A stretch of DNA of 64,000 nucleotides from Cherax quadricarinatus (Eukaryota; Arthropoda; Malacostraca; Decapoda; Parastacidae). The stretch lies in the NCBI RefSeq assembly GCF_038502225.1, contig NC_091369.1, positions 18,735,943-18,799,942 of the forward strand. Reading direction: 5' to 3'. Below the pieces are notes generated by a model. It saw only the letters and a program-made list of their open reading frames with translations. It was not told where the DNA came from and searched no databases. Positions 53,471 to 64,000 of the stretch are shown here, piece after piece; position 1 is the first letter of the stretch; the number at the start of each line of letters is the position of its first letter. The position numbers and the translations under genes are program-made.

Positions 53471-53670
53471 TAAATTTTAAAATTCATAATTCTTGGGTAG
53501 AATAGTTTGTTGGTGGGTTGTGTGAAGGACCAGTCTAGTTGGGCCAGCGGGCCTGCTGCAGTGTTTCCTTTCTTACGAGTCGCACGTCAGGTGTTGCTTT
53601 GTTGTGGGATGTGATAGTGAGGTGTGGTCTAGACCCTTTATATGCCTTCCTTTGATGCATTACTTTTATT

Positions 53671-53703
53671 GTTCCTCGATAATGTGAGTAGTCACGAAAG
53701 CGT
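53671..53703 (+). ncRNA. Truncated hammerhead-like motif, PLE1 right copy
   Basis: Stem I strand GUUCC, core UCGAUAA (U4 changed to C), U, stem II GUGA-GUAG-UCAC, GAAAGCG, then a deletion of about 22 bases against the left copy that removes the cleavage site and the stem I partner. Confidence 0.5.
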
Positions 53704-53717
53704 CACAGTGGTTGTTT

Positions 53718-55022
<1,305 letters not shown>

Positions 55023-56195
55023 AAAACCTGGAGCCTCATGGGGGCCCTAAAACATAGAGAGCCAAGATGATGGATGTGGTACTGGAAAACCTCATGTATT
55101 AACACATCAGGGACACTACCAGAGAGCGAGGGAAAGGTGAAACAGCAAGACTGGACCTTGTGTTCACCCTGAGCAGCTCAGACATTGATGACATCACATA
55201 TGAGAGGCCCCTTGGAGCTAGTGACCACGTAGTCCTGAGTTTTGATTACATAGTAGAGTTACAGGTGGAGAGGGTAACAGGAGTCGAATGGGAAAAGCAA
55301 ACTATAAAATGGGGGACTAGACAGTTATGAGGAACTTCCTGTGGGAGGTGCAGTAGGACAGAGAAATGGTAGGAAAGACAATAACAACAAAATGAAAGGA
55401 GGCAGAGGAAAGGTTTGTTCTCAAGGGCAACAGAAACAATGGGAAGACCAAAGCGAGTCCTTGATTTACCCAAAGGTGCAGAGAGGCAAAAACTAAGTGC
55501 ATTAGTGAATGGAAGAGGTATAGAAGGCAAAGGACCCAGGAAAACAAGGAGATCAGTCGAAGAGCCTGAAACGAATATGCACAGATAAGGAGGAAGAACC
55601 AGCGACAGTGCGAAAATGACATAGCCTCGAAAGGCAAGTCTGACCCGAGCTTTAAGACGAGGTATGACAAATATTACAAACCAGGAGTCCATAAGGCCTG
55701 TTATCCTGGGTGTAAAGGGAGCAAAATAAACACAGCAGAAAAACTTTTGACTTATATTATCCTTTGCCAATTTAGAACAGAAGTATGTACACTATGTACA
55801 ACAATAGGTATTAGTGCACTCCACTGTAAGCAAGGCAGAATAGAAGCCACTAGAGAGCAGACCGTGTTTCAACCAGCTCTAGAATGGGAATGACAAGGGC
55901 AGACAGGTGAGTGGTACCCACATCACCTCTGCGATTGCCAAAACCATCTTCTCATTGGCTGGAACCTGGGTACTGATTGAACGACGGGGCCCCATCGTCA
56001 ACCCTTAGTCCCTGGTTCCCTGGTTGGGGGAGATAGCCTGTAAATGAGGGTGTGTACATGCGCCGAATAAAGGTTACGTACTCTTTGCATGCCACAACAA
56101 AGCTCTGCAGGCAGAGCGAGGACCTAGTATCGATCATTGAAGAGGCGGGGCCAGGAGCTGTGTCTCGACCCCTGCAACCACAATTAGGTGAGTAC

Positions 56196-56630
56196 AGTTC
56201 AGAGGGGGACACCAACAGGGAATACACCAACAAGTGCTGGATGACATACACACAGCCGAGGAGGAGGTGAAAAAGCTGCTAAGTGACCTTGTTACCTGAA
56301 AGGCGATGGGACCGGACATCTCCCCGTGGGTCCTCAGAGGAAACAGAAATACTGTGTGCGCCATTAACCACAATCTTCAACACATCCCTTGAAACTGAGC
56401 AACTACCCGAGGTATGGAAGACGGCAAACGTAGTTCCAATTTTTAAAAAAGGAGACAGAAAATAGGCACTACACTACAGACCAGTGTCATTGACGTGTAT
56501 AGTATGCAAAGTCATGAAGAAGATTATCAGGAGGAGAGAGAGGTAGAGCACCTGGAACGGAACAAGATTATGAACGACAACCAGCACGGATTCATGGAAG
56601 GCAAATCCTGGGTCACAAACCTTAAGTGCT
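56196..56630 (+). pseudogene. LINE family b RT fragment, copy 3a
   Basis: Reads DDIHTAEEEVKKLLSDLVT-like and VPIFKKGDRK pieces with stops, then MEGKSWVTNLK, where it is interrupted by the linker region of another copy (CSREWKKYRRQRTQ). Confidence 0.6.
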
Positions 56631-58485
56631 CTAGAGAATGGAAAAAGTACAGAAGGCAAAGGACTCAGGAAAACAAAGAGATTAGTCAATGAGCCAGAAA
56701 AGAGTAATGCACAGATAAGGAGGGAGGCTCAGTGACAGTATGAAAATGACATAGCATCGAAAGTCCAGTCTTACCCGAAACTGATTTACAGCCACATCAG
56801 GAGGAAGACAACAGTCAAAGACCAGGTAATCAGGCCGAGGAAAAAAGGTGGGAAGCTCACAAGAAATGAACAAGAAGTATGTGAGGAGCTCAACATGAGA
56901 TTTCAGGAAGTATTTACAGTGGAGGCTGAAGGGACACTGGGAAGACAAAACAGTGGGGTACACCAACAAGGGATATACCAACAAGTGTTGGATGAATTAC
57001 ACACAACTGAGGAGGAAGTGACCTTGATACCTCAAAGGCGGTGGGACCGGACATCTCTCCATGGGTCCTTAGAGAGGGAGCAGGGACACTACGTGTGCCA
57101 CTAAGCAAAATCTTCAACACTTCCCTTGAAACTGGGCAACTACCTGAAGTATGGAAGAAGGCAAATGTAGTCCCCATCTTTAAGAAAGGAGACAGAAATG
57201 AAGGACTAAACTATAGACCAGTTTTACTGACGTGTATAGTATGCAAAGTCATGAAGAAGATTATCAGGAGGAGAGAGGTGGAGCACCTGGAACGGAACAA
57301 GATTATAAACGACAACCATAACGGATTCATGAAAGGGAAATCCTGCGTCACAAACCTACTAGAGTTTTATGACACAGTAACTGAAGTAAGAAATGAGAGG
57401 GAGGGGTGGGCTGATTGCATTTTATTGGACTGCAAGAAGGCCTTCGATACAGTTCCTCACAAGAGATTAGTGCAGAAGCTAGAGGATCAGGCACTTATAG
57501 CAGGAAGGGCACTGCAATGGATCAGAGAATACCTAACAGGGAGACAACAGCGAGTCATGGTCCGTGATAAGGTATCACAGTAGGCGCCTGTGACGAGCAG
57601 GGTCCCACAGGGGTCAGTCTAGGGACCAGTGTTATTCTTGGTATATGTGACGGAAGGGATAGACTCAGAAGTGTCCCTGTTTGAAAATGATGTGAAGTTA
57701 ACGCGGACCAGACAGGTCTACAAAGAGACCTGGACAGGCTGGATGTGTGGTCCAGCAACTGGCTCCTAGAATTTAACCCCGCCAAATGCAAAGTCATGAA
57801 GATCAGAGAAAGGCAAAGAAGACCGCAGACAGAGTATAGGCTAGGTGGCCAAAGACTGCAAACTTCACTCAAGGAGAAAGATCTAGGAGTGAGTATAATA
57901 CAGAGTACATCGCCAGAAGCACACATTAACCAGATAACTGCTGCGGCATATTAGCGCCTGGCAAACCTGAAAATAGCGTTCCGGTACCTCAATAAGGAAT
58001 TCTTCAAGACTTTATACTCTGTGTACGTCTAGCCCATATTGGAGGACGCAGCACCAGTTTGGAACCCACACCTGGTCAAACACGTCAAGAAATTAGAGAA
58101 AGTGCAAAGGTTTGCAACAAGGCTAGTTCCGGAGCTCAGGGGAATGTCCTATGACGCAAGGTTAAGGGAAATCTGTCTGACGACACTGGAGGACAGGAGG
58201 GTCATGACAGACATGATAACGACATACAAAATATTGCATGGAATAGACAAGGTGGACAGAAAGAAGATGTTCCAGAGAAGGGACACAGAAACAAGGGGTC
58301 TTTCTTGGAACATGAAAATTCAGACGAGTCACAGGGATGTTAGTAGGCATTTCTTCATCATAGAGATTTTAAGGAACTGGAATAGTGGAGGTATGATAAA
58401 GCTCATGGAGCAGGGAGAGAGTGACCTCGAGGCCACCAGTGAAAAGGCGGGGCCAGGAGCTATGAATCGATCCTTGCAACCATAA
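56631..58485 (+). pseudogene. LINE family b RT, copy 3b, heavily mutated
   Basis: The longest open piece is 57041-57583, with NYRPVLLTCIVCKVMKKI, FMKGKSCVTNLLEFYD and LLDCKKAFDTVPHKRLVQKL. A stop follows in VSQ*APVTS. The catalytic FADD is changed to FEND (near 57685), and about ten codons of the region around it are missing. Later pieces give WSSNWLLEFNPAKCKVMKI and VWNPHLVKHVKKLEKVQRF. The 3' end at 58450-58495 matches the other copies. Confidence 0.7.
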
Positions 58486-58495
58486 TTAGGTGACA

Positions 58496-58624
<129 letters not shown>

Positions 58625-58745
58625 TAAGGGATACATAACTATGAGCAATATTTGAAGAGTAAGTCCTCATTTAAAGTGTTTTAGCTAAATGACGTATAAC
58701 AAAATAAATTTTACTATGAGATAACTGAAATAAACGAAAGTTGTT
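58625..58745. other. Short AT-rich spacer
   Basis: Nothing recognised. Confidence 0.4.
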
Positions 58746-61700
58746 ACTGCGAGGGAGAGGTGAGAGGGAGGGCAGTAGCGTTGCTAGGACAAGGGAGAGG
58801 TGAGAGGGAGGGCAGTAGTGTTGCTAGGACAAGGGAGAGGTGAGAGGGAGTGCAGTAGTGTTGCTAGGACAAGGGAGAGGTGAGAGGGAGGGCAGTAGTG
58901 CTGCTAGGACAAGGGAGAGGTGAGAGGGAGGGCAGTAGTGTTGCTAGGACAAGGGAGAGGTGAGAGGGAGGGCAGTAGTGCTGCTAGGACAAGGGAGAGG
59001 TGAGAGGGAGGGCAGTAGTGCTGCTAGGACAAGGGAGAGGTGAGAGGGAGGGCAGTAGTGCTGCTAGGACAAGGGAGAGGTGAGAGGGAGGGCAGTAGTG
59101 TTGCTACGACAAGGGAGAGGTGAGAGTGAGGGCAGTAGTGCTGCTAGGACAAGGGAGAGGTGAGACGAAGGTAGTAGTGCTGCTAGGACAAGGGAGAGGA
59201 GAGAGGGAAGGTACAGGTGCAGCTAGGACAAGGGAGACGCGAGAGGGAGGGCAGTAGTGCTGCTAGGACAAGGGAGACGTGAGAGGGAGGGCAGTAGTGC
59301 TGCTAGGACAAGGGAGAGGTGAGAGGGAAGGTAGTAGTGCTGCTAGGACAAGGGAGAGGAGAGAGGGAAGGTAGTGGTGCTGCTAGGACAAGGGAGACGC
59401 GATAGGGAGGGCAGAAGTGCTGCGAGGACAAGGGAGAGGTGAGAGGGAAGGTAGTAGTGCTGCTAGGACAAGGGAGAGGTGAGAGGAAAGGTAGTAGTGC
59501 TGCTAGGACAATGGAGAGGTGAGAGGGAAGTTAGTAGTGCTGCTAGGACAAGGGAGAAGTGGGAGGGAGGGCAGTAGTGCTGCTAGGACAAGGGGGAGGT
59601 GAGAGAGAGGGTAGTATTGCTGCTAAGACAAGGGTGAGGTGAGAGGGAGGGCAGAAGTGCAGATAGGACAAGGGAGAGGTTAGAGGGAGGGCAGTAGTGC
59701 TGCTAGGACAAGGGAGAGGTGAGAGGGAGGGAAGTAGTGCTGCTAGGACAAGGGAGAGGTGAGAGGGAAGGTAGTAGTGCTGCTAGGACAAGGGACAGGT
59801 GAGAGGAAAGGTAGTAGTGCTGCTAGGACAAGAGAGAGGTGAGAGGGAAGGTAGTACTGCTGCTAGGACAAGGGAAAAGTGAGAGGGAAGGCAGTAGTGC
59901 TGCTAGGACAGGGGAGAGGTGAGAGGGAAGGTAGTAGTGCTGCTAGGACAAGGTAGAGGTGAGAGGGAAGGTAGTAGTGCTGCTAGGACAAGGCAGAGGT
60001 GAGAGGGAGGGCAGTAGTGCTGCTAGGACAAGGGAGAGGTGAGAGGGAGGGCAGTAGTGCTGCTAGGACAATGGACAGGTGAGAGGGAGGGCAGTAGTGC
60101 TCCTAGGACAAGGGACAGTTGAGAGGGAGGGCAGTAGTGCTGCTATGACAAGGGAGAGGTGCGAGGGAAGGCAGTAGTGCTCCTAGGACAAGGGGGAGGT
60201 GAGACGGAAGGCAGTAGTGCTCCTAGGACAAGGGGGAGGAGAGGGGGAAGGCAGTAGTCCTGCTAGGACTAGGAAGAGGTGAGAGGGAAGAGAGTAGTGC
60301 TGGTATGACAAGAAAGAGCTGAGAGGGAGGGTAGTAGTGCTCCTAAGACAAAGGAGAGGTGAGAGGGAGGGCAGTAGAGCTGCTAGGACAAGGGAGAGGT
60401 GAGAGGGAAGGCAGTAGTGCTGCTAGGACAAGGGAGGGCTGAGAGGGAGGGTAGTAGTGCTGCTAGGACAAGGGAGAGGTGAGAGGGAAGGTAGTAGTGC
60501 TGCTAGGAGAAGGGAGAGGTGACAGGGAAGGTAGTAGTGCTGCTAGGACAACGGAGAGGTGAGAGATAAAATAGTAGTGCTGCTAGGACAAGAGAGAGGT
60601 GAGAGGGAGGGCAGTAGTGCTGCTAGGACAAGGGAGAGGTGAGAGGGAGGGAAGTAGTGCTGGTAGGACAAGGGAGAGATGAGAGAGAGGGCAGTAGTGC
60701 TGCTAGGACAAGGGAGAGGTGAGAGGGAGGGCAGTAGTGCTGCTAGGACAAGGGACAGCCGAGAGGGAGGGTAGTAGTGCTGCTAGGACAAGGGAGAGGT
60801 GAGAGGGAGGGCAGTAGTGCTGCTGGAACAATGGAGAGTTGAGAGGGAAGGCAATAGTGCTGCTAGGACAAGGGAGAGCTGAGAGGGAGGGTAGTAGTGC
60901 TGCTAGGACAAAGGAGAGGTGACAGGGAGAGCAGAAGTGTTGCTAGGACAAGGGAGAGGTGAGAGGGAAGGCAGTAGTGCTGCTTGGACAAAGGAGAGGT
61001 GAGATAGAGAGCAGAAGTGCTGCTAGGACAAGGGAGAGGTGAGAGTGAGGGCAGTAGTGCTGGAAGGGCAAGGGAGAGGTGAGAGGGAGAGTAGTAGTGC
61101 TGCTACTACAAGGGAGAGGTGAGAGGGAGGGCAGTAGTGCTGCTATGACAAGAGAGAGGTGACAGGGAGGGCAGTAGTGCTGCTAGAACAAAGGAGAAAT
61201 GAGAGGGAGGGCAGTAGTGCTGCTTGGGCAAGGGAGAGGTGAGAGGGAGAGCAGAAGTGCTGCTAGGACAAGGGAGAGGTGAGAGGGAGGGCAGTAGTGC
61301 TGCTAGGACAAGGGACAGGTGAGAGGGAAGGCAGTAGTGCTACTAGGAAAAGGGAGAGGTGAGAGGGAAGGCAGTAGTGCTGCTAGGACAAAGGAGAGGT
61401 GAGAGGGATTGCAGAAGTGCTGCTAGGACAAGGGAGAGGTGAGAGAGAGGGCAGTAGTGCTCCTAGGACAAGTGAGAGGCGAGAGAGAGGGCAGTAGTGT
61501 TGCTAGGACAAGGGAGAGGTGAGAGGGAGGGCAGTAGTGCTGCTAGGGCATGTGAGAGGTGAAAGGGAGGGCAGTAGTGCTGCTAGGACAAGTGAGAGGA
61601 GAGAGGGAGGGCAGTAGTGTTGCTAGGACAAGGGTGAGGTGAGAGGGAGGGCAGTAATTCAGCTAGGACAAGGGAGAGGTGAGACGGAGGGCAGTAGTGC

Positions 61701-64000
61701 TGATAGGACAAGGGTGAGGTGAGAGGAAGGGCAGTAGTGCTGCTAGGACAAGGGAGAGGTGAGAGAGAGGGCAGTAGTGCTGCTAGGACAAGGGAGAGGT
61801 GAGAAGGAGGGCAGTAGTGCTGCTAGGACAAGTGAGAGATGAGAGCGAGAGCAGTAGTGCTGATAGGACAAGGGTGAGGTGAGAGGAAGGGCAGTAGTGC
61901 TGCTAGGACAAGGGAGAGATGAGAGAGAGGGCAGTAGTGCTGCTAGGACAAGTGAGAGGTGAGAGGGAGAGCAGTAGAGTTGCTAGGACAAGGGAGAGGT
62001 GAGAGGGAGAGCAGTAGTGCTGCTAGGACAAGTAAGAGGTGAAAGGGAGGGCATTAGTGTTGCTTGGCAAAGGAGAGGTGAGAGGGAGGGCAGAGGTGCT
62101 GCTAGGACAAGCGAGAGGTGAGAGGGAGGGCAGTAGTGTTGCTAGGACAAGAGACAGGTGAGAGGAAGAACAGAAGTGCTGCTAGGGTAAGTGACGTGAG
62201 AATGAGGGCAGTAGTGTTGCTAGGACAAGGGAGAGGTGAGAGGGAGGGCAGAAGTGCTGCTAGGACAAGTGAGAGGTGAGAGGGAGGGAAATAGTGTTGC
62301 TAGGACTAGGGAGAGGTGAGAGGGAGGGCAGAAGTGCTGCTAGGACAAGTGAGAGATGAGAGGGAGGACAGAAGTGCTGCTAGGACAAGGGAGAGGTGAG
62401 AGAGAAGGTAGTAGCGCTGCTTGGACAATGGAGAGGTGAGAGGGAGGGCAATAGTGCTGCTAGGACAAGGGAGAGGTGAGAGGGAAGGCAGTAATGCTGG
62501 TAGGACAAGGGAGAGCTGAGAGGGAGAGCACAAGTGCTGCTAGGACAAGTGAGAGGTGAGAGGGAGGGCAGTAGTGCTGCTAGGACAAGGGAGAGGTGAG
62601 AGCGAAGGCAGTAGTGCTGCTAGGACAAGGGAGAGGTGACAGGGAAGGTAGTAGTGCTTCTAGGACAAGGGAGAGGTGAGAGAGAAGGTAGTAGTGCTGC
62701 TAGGACAATGGAAAGGTGAGAGGGAGGGCAGTAGTGCTGCTAGGACAAGGGAGAGGTGAGAGCGAAGGCAGTAGTGCTGCTAGGACAAGGGAGGGCTGAG
62801 AAGAAGAATAGAAGTGCTGCTAGGACAAGGGAGAGGTGAGAGGGAAGGCAGTAGTGCTGCTAGGACAAGGAAGAGGTGAGAGAGAAGACAATAGTGCTGC
62901 TAAGACAAGGGAGAGCTTAGAGGTAGGGTAGTAGTGCTGCTAGGACAGGGAAGAGGTGAGAGGGAGGGTAGTAGTGCTGCTAGGACTAGGGAGAGGTGAG
63001 AGGGAGGGTAGTAGTGCTGCTAGGACAAGGGAGAGGTGAGAAGGAAGGCAGTAGTGCTGCTTGAACGAAACAGAGGTGAGAGGGAGAGCAGAAGTGCTGC
63101 TAGGACAAATGAGAAGTGAGAGGGAGAGCAGTAGTGCTGTTAGGACAAGAGAGAGGTGAGAGGGAGAGTAGTAGTGCTGCTAGGACAGGGGAGAGTTGAG
63201 AGGGAAGGCAATAGTGTTGCTTGGACAAATGAGATGTGAGAGGGAGAGCAGAAGTGCTGCTAGGACAAGGGAGAGGTGAGAGGGAGGGCAGTAGTGCTGC
63301 TTGGGCAAGGGAGAGGTGAGAGGGAGAGCGGAAGTCCTGCTAGGACAAGGGAGAGGTGAGAGGGAGGGCAGTAGTGCTGCTAGGACAAGGGAGAAGTGAG
63401 AGGGAAGGCAGTAGTGCTACTAGGACAAGGGAAAGGTGAGAGAGAGGGCAGAAGTGCTAATAGGACAAAGGAGAGGTGAGAGGGAGGCCAATAGTGCTGC
63501 TAGGACAAGGGAGAGGTGAGAGGAGGGGCAGTAGTGCTGCTAAGACAAGTGAGAGGCGAGAGAGAGGGCAATAGTGTTGCTAGGACAAGGGAGAGGTGAG
63601 AGGGAGGGCAGAAATGCTGCTAGGACAAGGGAGAGGTGAGAGGGAAGGCAGTAGTGCTACTAGAACAAATGAGAGCTGAGAGGGAGGGCAGTAGTGCTGC
63701 TAGGACAAGGAAGAGGTGAGAGGAGGGGCAGTAGTGCTAGTAGGACAAGTGAGAGGCGAGAGGGAGGGCAAGAGTGTTGCTAGGACAAGGGAGAGGTGAG
63801 AGGGAGGGCAGAAGTGCTGCTAGGACAAGTGAGAGGTGAGAGGGAGGGCAGTAGTGCTGCTAGGACAAGTGAGAGGTGAGAAGGAGGGCAGTAGTGTTGC
63901 TACGACAAGAGTGAGTTGAGAGGGAGGGCAGTAATTCTGCTTGGACAAGGGAGAGGTGAGAGGGAGGGCAGTAGTGCTGCTAGGACAAATGAGATGTGAG
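58746..64000 (+). repeat. 40-bp G-rich minisatellite, about 131 copies, open at right edge
   Basis: The unit is AGGACAAGGGAGAGGTGAGA followed by GGGAGGGCAGTAGTGCTGCT, kept in phase for 5.2 kb with single substitutions and rare indels. The plus strand is purine-rich with GGG runs in each unit. No gene; the minus-strand frame at 62306-62533 is a by-product. Confidence 0.95.

Larger units (their letters stand above)
52690..53717 (+). mobile_element. Penelope-like element 1, right copy, 5' truncated, inverted
   Basis: It starts inside the coding region, facing away from the left copy. Contains linker, GIY-YIG and 3' region up to GTTTTGCATATA at the TA run. Confidence 0.8.

Overview
This is eukaryotic, non-coding-rich DNA, most likely from an arthropod and probably a decapod crustacean. 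That assignment is an inference from the repertoire: several Penelope-like elements (PLEs), I/Nimb-like and CR1-like LINEs, tRNA-derived SINEs, very long minisatellites and TA-microsatellite-flanked repeats. I see no bacterial genes. The only host-gene signal is a pair of exons (17746-17830 and 18191-18318, + strand) that splice into the catalytic C-terminal part of an M14-type zinc carboxypeptidase. Almost everything else is transposable elements and tandem repeats.

Layout. 1-1370: LINE ORF1 (minus), running off the left edge. 1784-2786: hammerhead element family A. 2787-5232: a CR1-like LINE interrupted by hammerhead element family B (4057-5186, target duplication of up to 14 bp). 5233-6525: reverse-transcriptase fragment. 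6526-11890: 50-bp and 24-bp minisatellites, fading into degenerate repeat up to about 17130. This repeat is interrupted at 12335-16236 by a TSD-flanked composite containing a LINE between inverted SINE heads. 17746-18318: carboxypeptidase exons. 18842-19047: hammerhead family C (10-bp TSD). 19555-21535: a third PLE. 21781-29375: an old LINE 3' end containing a full-length, apparently intact I/Nimb-like LINE (22716-29335, 13-bp TSD). 31748-33393: hammerhead family D (12-bp TSD), itself split by a Tc1/mariner element. 33480-34860: a second PLE. 35851-48716: a 38-45-bp CA/C-rich minisatellite split by two CR1-like LINE copies. 49193-55020: TA microsatellites, three MITE-like copies and an inverted pair of PLE1. 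55021-58495: nested LINE pieces. 58746-64000: a 40-bp G-rich minisatellite that continues past the window.

The most notable system is a set of small elements carrying hammerhead-ribozyme-like motifs (retrozyme-like). At least four non-coding families plus PLE1 carry a core (C/U)UGA-N-(G/A)A, stem II and GAA, flanked by stems I and II that change in compensatory fashion between families. The core pair 3/8 also covaries (C-G versus U-A). Every locus, including the protein-coding PLEs, has the same topology: two copies joined 5'-to-5' with both ribozyme-bearing 3' ends facing the flanks, and in three cases clear 10-14-bp target duplications. A shared 3' module (AATAAA, GTGTC, TGTCGG plus a small hairpin) connects the non-coding families to PLE2, which still carries GIY-YIG remnants. 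The simplest reading is that PLE machinery mobilises short ribozyme RNAs. All of this comes from reading the sequence by eye; no alignment or folding program was run.
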